Assembly (NCBI GenBank): GCA_029946065.1
Contig: JAQSDU010000014.1
Span: 985,623-1,049,622, forward strand
Source of the DNA: Flavobacterium sp.
GTDB taxonomy: Bacteria > Bacteroidota > Bacteroidia > Flavobacteriales > Flavobacteriaceae
Direction of reading: 5' to 3'
Length of the DNA: 64,000 nt
The position numbers and the translations under genes were made by a program. This document shows positions 47,101 to 56,400 of the stretch, one piece after another (position 1 is the first letter of the stretch; every line of letters begins with the position of its first letter). Below the pieces are notes generated by a model that saw only the letters and a list, made by a program, of their open reading frames with translations, did no database searches and had not been told where the DNA came from.

Positions 47101-47744
47101 GTGCCATTTATTACCGAAACAATTTCTGGTCTTGGTTCACTATCTACGTTTTTGGCGACAAATTTTAAAATGCTTGTTGCCGAGCTCGTGTGAGAACCCG
47201 CGACAAGATGTTCTGTAAAAGAGCCTGTACCATTTGTGTTTTCAAAAAACGAAAAATAGTTATAGGTAGCGATTAACAGATCCATGTCACTATCGCCATC
47301 CACATCAACAATCTGCATTTTATTACTCATAAAGCCCCCCCCTGAAACAATAAGTATTGGCGTTCCAAAATTACCTAATCCATCCAGGTTTTTACACCAA
47401 TAGTATTCCTGAACATTATCCCCCCAAAACGAATAGGCAATGTCGTTATCACCATCGCCATCAAGATCTCCTGCAACAACATTACGATAGCTCGAATTGG
47501 TATTAGAAATTGAACTGCGAGGGGAAAAGTTACCTGAGCCGTTAAGGTTTTTAAACCAACCGATTTTTGTATTGCCGGCCACAATTATATCTTTAAAGCC
47601 ATCATTATCTAAATCGGCAATAGCGGATTCATCCGGAGCGGCAATTCCAAAAGAATCATCAATAACTGTCATTTGCTCATAGGCAACCTGTGCAAAAGAA
47701 GGGCCGTTTACCATGATGATCAATAACAAAATATACTTTTTCAT
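44154..47744 (-). CDS. Secreted FG-GAP/VCBS-repeat protein, T9SS type A sorting domain
   Basis: 1196 residues with a signal peptide (...NGPSFAQ). About residues 30-740 are FG-GAP/VCBS repeats, each with a Ca-binding loop of the type DxDNDGxxD (DLDNDGFKD, DLDGDGDND, DIDNDGDLD and more), predicted to fold as beta-propellers. A single Cna-B-like or SdrD-like loop (GTIKLDADINGCTDSDANIPNVLV) is followed by a DUF11/DUF7619-like domain with HYIIRFQNTGNSFASRVKV. The C-terminal YPNPVKNSLNIATG ... SGIYFIKITDYQ is a type A sorting domain. No catalytic residues are recognised; it is a surface or released binding protein. Confidence 0.88.
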   Translation of the reverse strand: MKKYILLLIIMVNGPSFAQVAYEQMTVIDDSFGIAAPDESAIADLDNDGFKDIIVAGNTKIGWFKNLNGSGNFSPRSSISNTNSSYRNVVAGDLDGDGDNDIAYSFWGDNVQEYYWCKNLDGLGNFGTPILIVSGGGFMSNKMQIVDVDGDSDMDLLIATYNYFSFFENTNGTGSFTEHLVAGSHTSSATSILKFVAKNVDSEPRPEIVSVINGTLKCFKINADFTTTVLDAITSSPFSDTYDIADINNDGFQDIVTSYSNGNTKKLQWYKNLTGAGSFASAQNLVTMPSIYSTNANGNDEKRAIEIVDFNNDNLPDIVHIDSDIANANWYKNMGNGVFTIQQLLDTTNENFRDVKVMDANGDGYNDIILSVRGENKIALYNNNGNGVFGTENLIGRMAFLPTKVDAGDIDNDGDLDLVSSSGGDGKLAWYENTNGEFTAVQKVISQSLVGASNATLGDIDNDGDLDAMVVSSYQNNGDFSKIVWYENANGTGNFTQQHIVVSNTEQIQAIQVVDIDNDGDKDVICASTNNLISLYKNNGNGTFAAQNIFSTFTYNKYLWDMVTADIDNDGDMDVVVSFSSDEIAWYENSDGQGNLSTKHVIVPNMNYAMCIFVADLDGDNNKDLIFSNRAQSKVGYFKNNGAGVFGTATIIPISGLLHPAVAFAQDVDNDGDQDLFFNNETGSKLSYLLNDGLANFSAPFEVYASSYSTSYYKNITNIVSGDFNADGKLDFALAEVAISKIACFKNLGLYQNKIIGTIKLDADINGCTDSDANIPNVLVTTQSGTSTFATFSQSNGSYELIANEGSFTTTIASPIPNYNSNPVLQSSNFTAAGQTDTVNFCLQPTQLINDLQVEIYSLQAARPGFTASYRILVYNNGTNPLSGTVAFTYNNNKLNYISASQIIQSQTSNSLVFSFENLIPFQVKNIDVKFQVQTIPAVTIGEIVSFDAQLSDVDNDVHAFDNHFVLNQIIIGAYDPNDITVLEGSEISIDNADEYLHYIIRFQNTGNSFASRVKVNSTLDNKLDFNTMQLETTSHPGKVEITNGNNVDFIFDAIYLPASGSNFNASQGFICYKIKPKTNVAIGDIITGDASIYFDYNPAISTNTAQTQFTNVLAVNDNFEDKNDVILYPNPVKNSLNIATGIAKYKVEIYSQLGQLLYETADQKTIDFSNYNSGIYFIKITDYQKNAISKKIIKL

Positions 47745-47775
47745 TTTATAAAATTTGATTTAACAACATATGGCG

Positions 47776-47806
47776 CAAATATAGGACTATTAAGCACCAG
47801 ATAAAA
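47776..47806 (-). promoter_or_regulatory. Candidate promoter of the FG-GAP protein gene
   Basis: On the minus strand TATATTTG (47783-47776) matches TAnnTTTG exactly, and TTTT sits 19 bp upstream in place of TTTG. The -7 box is 32 bp before the ATG at 47744. Confidence 0.5.
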
Positions 47807-47837
47807 GTGCTATGATCAAACATTAGTAATCAATAAC

Positions 47838-47993
47838 TTAATTATCAGTGGTCTTTGCTGACTTATAAGAGGAAATATAATTATCGCTCTTCTTCAATAG
47901 CCGCAGCATTCTAAAACCTCCAGCGCCGTGCCTTCCGCTGATCAAAAACTTTTCTTGCAGGCAAAGTAAAGCCGGACCTTCAATTGACCTAAT
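47838..47993 (-). pseudogene. Possible coding relic in the 365-bp gap before the FG-GAP gene
   Basis: A 51-codon open stretch between two TAA stops on the minus strand, with locally higher GC than its flanks and no start codon near its beginning. The reading (…EKFLISGRHGAGGFRM…) has ordinary amino-acid composition but matches no family I know. It may be the tail of a lost gene or chance. Apart from the promoter at 47776, the remainder of the gap shows nothing. Confidence 0.2.
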
Positions 47994-48109
47994 TTAAAAT
48001 ACCGGTAAAAATTAAGATAAAAATAACTTTGACGCTACGTCTCCAAAAAAACCTATCAACACGATTTGACTTAGGAATTTAAATCGCTGGAGATACACAA
48101 ATTTTATCA

Positions 48110-49333
48110 CTACAAAACCTCCGCCACAACAAAAGTACTGCCGCCAACATAAATAAAATCTGCCTTTTTTGCTGCTTTTAAAGCCACGCTATATGCTGCC
48201 GAAACAGAAGCATAACTTGCTCCCACAAGTCCAAATTCTGCTGCCTTTCGCTTCAATACAGTCGCATCTAAACCCCTAGGAATATTAGGTTTTGCAAAAT
48301 AGTAGAAAGCGTCTTTTGGAAACAAAGGCAAAATACTATCCAGGTCTTTGTCATTGACAACGCCCAAAACAATATGAAGTTGGTCAAAATCGTCTTGTGC
48401 TATTTGATTCAGGACAATTTTGAGTCCGTGGCTGTTGTGTGCCGTATCGCAAATGACTTTTGGATTACTCTGTATTTGTTGCCAACGCCCTTGCAATCCA
48501 GTATTTTTGATGACGTTTAAAAAGCCTAATTTGATCTTTTCCTCACTTACGCTAAATTCATTTTGAGATTGCAGCACACGAATTGCTTGTAAAACCGTTT
48601 TCTTATTCTGAATTTGATAATCACCAAGCAAAGCCGATGGATAAGTAGTTGCAATCAAATCTGAAGCGAAGTAAATCGGAGACGTTAATTCTTCTGATTT
48701 TTTTAGGAAAACTGGCTTTGTTTCCGAAGTATATTCTCCAATCACAACTGGAATTCCGGCTTTTATAATTCCGGCTTTTTCAAAAGCGATTTCAGGCAAA
48801 GTGGTTCCTAAAAACTGCGTATGATCCAATCCGATATTGGTGATAACGGAAATAAGTGGCTTAATAATATTTGTAGCATCAAGCCTTCCTCCCATTCCAA
48901 CTTCAATAATGGCAATGTCAACATTTTCCTTTTTGAAATAATCAAACGCCAAACCAACCGTCATTTCAAAGAAACTCAACTCGTTCTTTTCAAAAAAAAT
49001 GATATTCGCTGCGATGAATTCCGTCACAAAATCTTCACTGATTTCCGCGCCATTGATCTTAATCCGTTCACGAAAATCCTTTAAATGTGGTGATGTATAC
49101 AAACCTGTCTTATACCCTGCTTCCTGAAGAATTGAAGCCAATAAATGCGATGTGGAGCCTTTCCCATTGGTACCCGCTACATGAATACATTTTAGATTTT
49201 GCTGTGGATTGCCGAGATGATCAGCCAGTAAAATAGCGTTGGAAAGATCTGCTTTATATGCCGAAGCGCCCTGAAATTGATAAACCGGAAGCTGGCTAAA
49301 CATCCATTCAACGGTTTGCTGATACGTCATCAT
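48110..49333 (-). CDS. folC: Folylpolyglutamate synthase / dihydrofolate synthase
   Basis: 407 residues from the first of two tandem ATGs at 49333; a longer frame upstream lies within tonB. The Mur-ligase-type P-loop HVAGTNGKGSTSHLLA, the SPHLKDFRERIKING motif and IIEVGMGGRLDATN are FolC signatures, and DTAHNSHGL begins the C-terminal domain. It adds glutamate to folates, and in many bacteria also to dihydropteroate. It is 5 bp downstream of the tonB-like gene, a common pairing in Flavobacteriaceae. Confidence 0.94.
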   Translation of the reverse strand: MMTYQQTVEWMFSQLPVYQFQGASAYKADLSNAILLADHLGNPQQNLKCIHVAGTNGKGSTSHLLASILQEAGYKTGLYTSPHLKDFRERIKINGAEISEDFVTEFIAANIIFFEKNELSFFEMTVGLAFDYFKKENVDIAIIEVGMGGRLDATNIIKPLISVITNIGLDHTQFLGTTLPEIAFEKAGIIKAGIPVVIGEYTSETKPVFLKKSEELTSPIYFASDLIATTYPSALLGDYQIQNKKTVLQAIRVLQSQNEFSVSEEKIKLGFLNVIKNTGLQGRWQQIQSNPKVICDTAHNSHGLKIVLNQIAQDDFDQLHIVLGVVNDKDLDSILPLFPKDAFYYFAKPNIPRGLDATVLKRKAAEFGLVGASYASVSAAYSVALKAAKKADFIYVGGSTFVVAEVL

Positions 49334-49338
49334 TTGGA

Positions 49339-50223
49339 TTATTCCCCCAATTTGAAGTTGATCGTAATTGTCCCGATTTGGGTCTCGGCTGCATCTGGTT
49401 TTGGTTCCCATTTATAGGTTCTCGCTGTTGCGTAAGCCGGCTCTAAAAGACAAGGATCTGTGTTGGTTGTACCTTTAATATATTTTGTTCCAATGACATT
49501 GCCGCTTCTGTTGACCGTTATCTGAACCACAACAACACCATACTCGTTGCATTTTTGCACTTGCTTGCTACTGCTGGCGAGTTTACGCCCGGCCAATTTC
49601 CAGTTGCCACTACCATTACCGTTACCGCCGCCATTTCCTGCGCCGTAACCGCTTCCGGTGCCTATGCCTTGTCCGCTACCATTACCGCCGCCACTTCCGG
49701 TTCCCGTTCCGCCGCCACCACTATATCCGGTTGCGTTTGTGTCGCCGTTGGCTTTTCCTTTATTGCCCCCAGTTTTATCATCGCCATCGCCACCTTTGGA
49801 GTTGCTGCTGTTCAATACACTCGCCAAAGCGTCATTGGTCGCTTGTGATGCTTTTGGTTTAGGAGGCACAATTATAGGTTTTACGACTTCCTTCTTAGGT
49901 TCGGTTTTTGGTTTTGTTGTTACTACCGCAGGCACATCATTGTCCGATTGGTTGGTGATGATTTCCTCTTCTTCGGCTTTTTCAGGTGTTTTAACTTGCG
50001 CGGCTGCTGGTGCCGATTCCCTTGATTGGAAATTATCGCCGGAACCCACATCGCTATCGCCGAAATTAACGGCAATATCACCACCGCCACCGCCGCCTTC
50101 AAGATCATTGATTTGGCTGATACTTCCCGAGAGAAAATAAAGCAAAATAAATAACATCACAAAAATCGCAGACGTAATAATCAACGACTCTTTTTTATGC
50201 TCTATTTGTGTGAATTGCACCAT
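49339..50223 (-). CDS. TonB-family energy transducer
   Basis: 294 residues. One N-terminal membrane helix at about 17-35, then a periplasmic region rich in acid residues, Lys/Pro (KTEPKKEVVKPIIVPPKPK) and a long Gly/Ser/Asn-rich tract (about 165-208). A C-terminal TonB-like domain follows (VVVVQITVNRSGNVIGTKYIKGT ... TITINFKLGE). It should pass proton-motive force from ExbBD to outer-membrane receptors such as SusC. No exbB or exbD lies upstream in this window, although TonB-folC neighbours often have them. Operon with folC. Confidence 0.85.
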   Translation of the reverse strand: MVQFTQIEHKKESLIITSAIFVMLFILLYFLSGSISQINDLEGGGGGGDIAVNFGDSDVGSGDNFQSRESAPAAAQVKTPEKAEEEEIITNQSDNDVPAVVTTKPKTEPKKEVVKPIIVPPKPKASQATNDALASVLNSSNSKGGDGDDKTGGNKGKANGDTNATGYSGGGGTGTGSGGGNGSGQGIGTGSGYGAGNGGGNGNGSGNWKLAGRKLASSSKQVQKCNEYGVVVVQITVNRSGNVIGTKYIKGTTNTDPCLLEPAYATARTYKWEPKPDAAETQIGTITINFKLGE

Positions 50224-50360
50224 TACAATCGAATGAATTGTTATTTATGAAACGAAAATAAGGAAAATAAATTGTTTTGGTCGTTTTTTTGGAAATCATT
50301 AAGTCAATTTATCCATTGGATTTGGAAAAGTACTTCTAAAAAAGACAACGTGAAGAATAG

Positions 50361-50475
50361 CCCCGATGGGAGCAAGTAGCTTTTATGGCTTATCCCGACA
50401 CTTCGGGACAGCCATAAAACTACTGTGGACAGCGGGACAAAAAGTCATTTTGGATGACAATCGTTCTTGCTCCTA
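50361..50475. repeat. Interspersed hairpin element between tonB and gdh
   Basis: Nested inverted repeats. The outer arms are GGAGCAAG (50369-50376) and CTTGCTCC (50466-50473). Inside lies a long stem made of TTTTATGGCT (50381-50390)/AGCCATAAAA (50410-50419) and TCCCGA/TCGGGA around a CACT loop, then a second small hairpin region. The start AATAGCCCCGATGGGAGC and end TTGCTCC resemble a family of intergenic elements I recall from flavobacterial genomes; that link is from memory. It fills most of the 297-bp gap, and no gene is seen there. Confidence 0.55.
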
Positions 50476-50520
50476 AACATAAAAAAGATTCAGCTCCTTT
50501 GGAAGTCGAACCTGTGATAA

Positions 50521-51747
50521 TTATACCAACTGCTTTAACGCAATTTCAAAAGCTGTTGCGCTGATATTAGTCTTATCGCTATTCAAAGCATGTGCTTTTG
50601 CAATGGCATTTTTAATGATTTCTGAGGTGTCATTGAAAATTGCCTCATCGGTCATTTGGACTTTCTTCTCCATAAAATAAGCGAAAACCCTTGCCATTCC
50701 ACAGTTTGAGATAAAATCTGGAATCAGACTTACCTTATGGTCGATATTTTCCATAATCGGGCCGAAGAAAATTTCTTTATCGGCAAAAGGCACATTCGCA
50801 CCACAGGAAATCACTTCTAGTCCGGACGCAATCATACTTTCGACTTGCGATTGTGTCACAAGGCGAGAAGCAGCGCATGGCGTGAAGATTTCGGCACCAA
50901 TTGTCCAAATTTCTTCGTTTATTTTTTCGAATGGAATCATGTTATCCGCCACCAGTTTATTGCCATTTTTATTCAGGAATAAATCACGAATTTCCTCGAA
51001 AGAAAAACCGTCTTTGTTGATCAATCCACCGTCACGGTCGATGATTCCGACTACTTTTGCTCCCATATCGGCAAGATAGAATGCTGCGGCAGAACCTACA
51101 TTTCCAAATCCTTGAACAATGGCTTTTTTTCCTTTTACAGAACCACCATAAATATCATAAAAATGACGAACGGCTTGTGCCACGCCATAACCAGTAATCA
51201 TATCGGCAATGGTATATTTTCGCACTACATCTGGTGAAAACGCCGGATTTTCAATCACTTTCACAACGCCTTGACGCAATTGCCCAATGCGATTGATCTT
51301 GTCTGCTTCGGTAGGTTTGAAATGTCCGTTAAATACACCTTCTTGTGGATGCCATACGCCGCATTCTTCGGTCATTGGAATTACTTCGTGGATTTCATCG
51401 ACATTTAAATCGCCTCCGGTGCCGTAATAACTTTTCAATAACGGTGAAACGGCTTTGTACCAACGTTGCAAAACGCCTTCTTTTCGAGGATCGGTCGGGT
51501 CAAAATTGATGCCCGACTTCGCACCACCAATAGCGGGTCCGGAAACCGTAAATTTTACTTCCATTGTTTTTGCCAAGGAAAGCACTTCATTCATATCTAA
51601 ACCTCTTCTCATCCTAGTTCCGCCACCAGCAGCTCCGCCACGTAGGGAGTTGATGACTGTCCAACCTTCGGCATCGGTTTCGGCATCTTTCCAGTTGAAT
51701 ATGATTTCAGGTTGTTTATTTTCAAATTTCTTTAATAAATCTTTCAT
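50521..51747 (-). CDS. Glu/Leu/Phe/Val-family dehydrogenase (probable glutamate dehydrogenase)
   Basis: 408 residues. The catalytic Lys lies in PAIGGAKSGI, the substrate region GGGTRMRRG precedes it, and the Rossmann motif is QGFGNVGSAAAF followed by IDRDGG, where the Asp favours NAD+. The GTGGDLNVDE segment carries the catalytic Asp. The enzyme interconverts an amino acid, most likely glutamate, and its 2-oxo acid. Exact substrate choice within the family cannot be fixed by eye. Single gene with a perfect -7 box upstream. Confidence 0.88.
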   Translation of the reverse strand: MKDLLKKFENKQPEIIFNWKDAETDAEGWTVINSLRGGAAGGGTRMRRGLDMNEVLSLAKTMEVKFTVSGPAIGGAKSGINFDPTDPRKEGVLQRWYKAVSPLLKSYYGTGGDLNVDEIHEVIPMTEECGVWHPQEGVFNGHFKPTEADKINRIGQLRQGVVKVIENPAFSPDVVRKYTIADMITGYGVAQAVRHFYDIYGGSVKGKKAIVQGFGNVGSAAAFYLADMGAKVVGIIDRDGGLINKDGFSFEEIRDLFLNKNGNKLVADNMIPFEKINEEIWTIGAEIFTPCAASRLVTQSQVESMIASGLEVISCGANVPFADKEIFFGPIMENIDHKVSLIPDFISNCGMARVFAYFMEKKVQMTDEAIFNDTSEIIKNAIAKAHALNSDKTNISATAFEIALKQLV

Positions 51748-51772
51748 TTTGTTGCGATATGTTTAAGTGCAG

Positions 51773-51780
51773 CAAATATA
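51773..51780 (-). promoter_or_regulatory. -7 promoter element of the Glu/Leu dehydrogenase gene
   Basis: TATATTTG on the minus strand, 25 bp before the ATG at 51747, an exact match to TAnnTTTG. No convincing -33 box at 19 bp. Confidence 0.4.
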
Positions 51781-51982
51781 AAAAATAGGATGGTGCGAAT
51801 TTGATATTTTTTCACAAAAATCATTCTTTTGGAAATTTCAAATCTCAAAAAATAAATTCCAAATAATGACCAATGACCAATTTTGAAAACGTTTGCATTG
51901 GAATTTAAAGATTGGTATTTATTTGTTTTTGGGATAATGCCTTTTTGGAATTTATAATTTGCTTATTTTGCACAAAAAACAA

Positions 51983-53215
51983 ATGCCTTTTAAAGTCCTA
52001 ATTATCGGATTTGTCTGGCCCGAACCGCAATCTTCAGCGGCGGGCGGCAGGATGCTGCAATTGATTCATTTATTCCAGGAACAAAATTGGGATATCACTT
52101 TTGCGAGTGCGGCAATGGATAGTGATTTTATGTTCGACCTAGAGGCTATTGGTATTAAACGGCAAAAAATAATTTTGAATGACAGTAGTTTTGATGATTT
52201 TGTAAAAAAATACGACCCGCAACTTGTACTTTTTGACCGTTTTATGATCGAGGAACAATTCGGTTGGCGCATAGCAGAAAATTGCCCGGATGCATTGCGA
52301 ATGCTCGATACCGAAGATTTGCATTGTTTGCGACAAGCACGACAATTGGCGTTTAAAGAAAATAGACCGTTTACTGAAGTCGATTTGTTTTCCGATGTTG
52401 CCAAAAGGGAAATCGCAAGTATCTTTCGCTGCGATATTTCATTGATGATTTCGGAATTTGAAATAGATTTGCTTCAAAAAACATTCAAGGTTGACATTTC
52501 GTTATTGTATTATCTGCCTTTTCTTCTGGAACAGATTGACGAAAACACCATAAAGAATTGGCCATTATTTGAAGAAAGAAACGACTTTATCTTCATTGGT
52601 AATTTTCTCCACGAACCCAATTGGAATGCTGTTCAATATCTTAAAGAAACGATTTGGCCATTGATAAAAAAGCAACTTCCCGATGCGCAATTGCGTATTT
52701 ACGGGGCTTATCCGTCTCAAAAAGTTCTACAATTACACCATCCCTCAACAGGATTTCATATTATGGGACGCGCTAAAGAGGCAACAGAAGTAGTAAAAAA
52801 AGCCCGTATTGTTTTGGCACCATTGCGATTCGGAGCAGGTATTAAAGGAAAACTAGTAGAAGCCATGCAATGCGGAACACCTGCTGTTACCACTGCAATT
52901 GGAGCAGAAGCCATGAGTATTGATGGTGAATGGAATGGTTTCATTTGTGATGAGGCAATTGCCTTTGCAGGTGCTGCCGTGAATTTGTATCAAGACGCAT
53001 TGGTTTGGCATAAATCCCAGCAAAACGGCGTGTTGATTTTTAACACGCGGTATCTAAAAAGTCGCTTTGGAATCCGTTTTGTTCAGCACCTTGATGCCAT
53101 ACAAAAAAATCTTAAAATCCACCGGCAGAATAATTTTATTGGGGCTATGTTGATGCATCACCATTTAAATAGCACCAAATATATGTCGCGTTGGATAGAA
53201 GAAAAAAATAAGTAG
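51983..53215 (+). CDS. Glycosyltransferase family 4-like protein
   Basis: 410 residues from ATG 51983; a TTG-started extension at 51959 is rejected because its first codons overlap a promoter-like TATAATTTG at 51953-51961. GT-B fold: the N-terminal domain has VLIIGFVWPEPQSSAAGGRM and the C-terminal domain has IFIGNFLHEPNW, then APLRFGAGIKGKLVEAMQCGTPAVTT, which is the nucleotide-sugar site of GT4/GT1-type enzymes (E in E-A-M). No membrane helix. Sugar and acceptor unknown. A lone gene between the dehydrogenase and the type B T9SS protein. Confidence 0.88.
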   Translation: MPFKVLIIGFVWPEPQSSAAGGRMLQLIHLFQEQNWDITFASAAMDSDFMFDLEAIGIKRQKIILNDSSFDDFVKKYDPQLVLFDRFMIEEQFGWRIAENCPDALRMLDTEDLHCLRQARQLAFKENRPFTEVDLFSDVAKREIASIFRCDISLMISEFEIDLLQKTFKVDISLLYYLPFLLEQIDENTIKNWPLFEERNDFIFIGNFLHEPNWNAVQYLKETIWPLIKKQLPDAQLRIYGAYPSQKVLQLHHPSTGFHIMGRAKEATEVVKKARIVLAPLRFGAGIKGKLVEAMQCGTPAVTTAIGAEAMSIDGEWNGFICDEAIAFAGAAVNLYQDALVWHKSQQNGVLIFNTRYLKSRFGIRFVQHLDAIQKNLKIHRQNNFIGAMLMHHHLNSTKYMSRWIEEKNK

Positions 53216-53404
53216 GGAAAACTCGTTTTAAACTGTTTTGTTAAACATGGCGCTTATGCTACGCAAATCGATTAAAATCGTATATTTGAGGTTGTTAATA
53301 CAATGATTTGATTCCTTGAACTGATAAAAAATGCCCCCTTTGAACAGCCAAAATATCAAATTTAAATCCTATCTTTCAATTAATCAGATTTTCAGCACCT
53401 ACTT

Positions 53405-56400
53405 ATGAAATTCAGATTGTCATTATTAGTTTGCTTATTTGCGACGTTTACGGCTTACTGTCAACTGTCAGATTTTACATTGTCTGGAGCAGCCACTGAT
53501 GAAACCTGCCAAGGCAATGGAAAAATAACGTTACAAACGGCTAATACTACTGTTGGCGCTACAATGCTTTTTAGCCTTTATTTACTTCCGAATACCACTA
53601 CACCACTGAGTCAGTTTTCACAAAATTCCATTAGCGGACTCGTTGCTGGAAATTATAGGATTATAGCCACGCAAACTTTAGGCAACGAATCCAACACCCA
53701 ACAGATGGATTTTACAATTGTGAGCGAAGTACAAAATCTCGATTTCGAAGTGTCTTCTTCAATAACGACAAATTGTGATACTACAGGTAATTTGCAGGTT
53801 GCGATATTATCAGGTTCGGCTCCGTTTTTTTATGAGATTACGCAAGGTGTCGAAACCAGGCCGTTGCAAATTTCAAACCTGTTTACAGAACTACAATCTG
53901 GTGCCTATACTGTTAGGGTTATTGACCATTGTGGGAACGCAGAGGTGCATACTTTTACGCTCCAATTGCCTTCGAACAATCTTACAATAGGCGCTACCAC
54001 GTTTCCTCCGGTAGCCACTTCGTGTACTCAGATTGATGTATTTAATTCAGTTACACCATCGCCAGGCAGTAATATTATTTATCCGATTACGGTGACCTAT
54101 ACGATTCATTTCCCTGCTGGCGACCAAGTGATCGTACAAAATTATAATACAGGTCCTCTCGATGCATTAGATTTATCTTTGACACTACCGCTTTTTGGAA
54201 ACCAAACCTACAGCTACGACATTTCGATAACCGACAGTTGCAATAATCCTCCTTTTACAGCAACGGGAGATATTGATCCAAATCCGGCAGTAACGCTTTC
54301 GGGAAATCCGAATGAATGTGGAAATGAATATCTTACGGTTGGTGTCAGTAATTTTTCACCGCCGTACACAATGAATTTCACTGCCTTTCCATCTGGTTTT
54401 AGCCCAGCAACGCTAAATCCGGCTTACCCGGGACCATTTACAGATCCAGGTACCCAGTTCGGCGACGATGACCATACGGTGCCTTTGGGAATGTATACCG
54501 TAGAAATTACCGACAGTTGCGGCAGAACATCGTCAGCAGATTATGAAGTAATCAATGTACCTTTGCTACCGATTGTTCAGCTAATAGTTCCAACTTGTAT
54601 CAATCCGTTAGGCGGAGTAATTTTAAGCCTTCCTGAAAACCGCAAGATTGTTGCCGCCACGATCATTGCCGCACCAACCACTTTCCCGCAGCCATTGCCT
54701 TATGCTGTTCCTTCAACAGCAATCAACCCAGATACGGGTAAAGCAACAATTACAGGGCTTCCGGTGGGTCATTATTTTATCGAACTGGTAGACGAATGTG
54801 GTGCTGTTTATAATGCACCACCGGCAGAGGCGACGTTAGTACCATTTACAGACAAAGGACTTAATGCGGTTCCAAAACCCGGTTGTATCGCCAGTACAGG
54901 CTCTGTGATGATACGATCTTTAAATAACAGCTCACTTAATACCGTTATCATTACAGTGGCACCTCCGGAATTCCAGCAACCGCTGCCTTATGATGCCAGT
55001 GCGTTCATAACACCGCAAGGTGTTTTCTACATGTCTGATTTACCTGCAGGAAGTTATAAATTTGTAGGAACCGATAACTGCAATTTAACGAATTTCATCA
55101 ACCAGAACATCACTGGATATAATCCTGGTGTCAACAATTTCAACATCAACCGCAATTGTGGCTCCTTTGACCTTTTATTGCATGATAACAGTAACATTAT
55201 TGGCGACAGTTACTGGTTCCAGAAGTTCAATCCAAACACTAATACTTGGGAACATCCGGAAACAGGCACCGACTATCCAGACGGAACTATACCTGACGCG
55301 ACCAATTCTATTGCACTTACCAACCAGACGACCATTTTTAATTTAACCGATGTCGGGACTTATCGCATCATCAAAATTTATCAAACTTTTGACGGCGGCA
55401 GTACCAATTGTATTCAGAAATACGAAGAATTCACCTATACCGGAAGCCTTGACATCCTTAGCATATTCTCCCTTGATTGTATCGGTGGTGGTGGGCCGAC
55501 CAGTGTGTTTTTGGAAGTGCTTGGCGTTCCTCCTTATCAGTTTAGCATTACGCAGCCTGTGGCATTTGACAATGGTAATAGTAATATCTTTAACAACCTG
55601 AGCAGCGGCCTCTATACGCTCAAGGCAGAAGACAGTTGCGGAAGGATCGCTTTGGTAAATGTAAATGTTGGAACTTTGCTGCCTCTTGTAGCTGCCAATG
55701 CCCCAACACCATCAGAATTGCTTTTCTGCGGAACGGCTGGAGAAACAACTGCCAGTTTTGACCTGACTACTTTAAACGCAAGCATTCTAGCCAATCAACC
55801 GCCCGAAAATTATGTAATCTCCTACCACCTTTCTCAAGACGACGCCGATGATAATGTTGGTGCTTTAACAACACCTTTTACCAACACTGTTAATCCCCAA
55901 ACAATTTATGTGAGGGTTGAACATGCCACTTTGCACGTCTGTCACGCTACAACTTCGTTCCGTTTATTCGTTGGTCAAACGCCTAATTTAGACACTACTC
56001 AAGACAATATTTATGTATGCGAAGGTGGCAAAACCCGCATTTTCGCAGATCCTGGTTTTGATGTTTATGAATGGTCAACCGGTGCAACGGCACCCTATAT
56101 TGATGTAGATACGCCAGGCGTTTACAGCGTTGATGTGAAAAACCAATACGGAGCATCTTTTTGTTCCAATTCGAAAAGCGTGACCGTAACCGGCTCGAGC
56201 ATTGCAACATTTATTGGGATTGAAACCCAGGATTGGACAGACAACCGCAATAGTTTTGAAGTTTTAGTAAACGGCAGCGGGCATTACAACTACTCGCTTG
56301 ACGGCATCAATTATCAGGAATCTAATGTTTTTGAAAATTTGCTCGCTGGTGTCTATACCGTTTTTATAAAAGACTTGCACGGCTGCGGTATCATACAGCA

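Noticed and set aside
49600..49740. Short tandem repeats suggestive of a CRISPR or VNTR array
   Set aside because: The repeats are Gly/Ser/Asn codons of the TonB-like protein; no constant repeat with unique spacers exists.
49555..50140. Long plus-strand open frames opposite the TonB-like gene
   Set aside because: They are the mirror of the Gly/Pro-rich minus-strand gene; their Pro/Ala/Ser-rich translations have no domain and no upstream signals.
53216..53404. Gene or element between the GT4 and type B genes
   Set aside because: No open frame, hairpin or promoter match stands out in this 189-bp gap.
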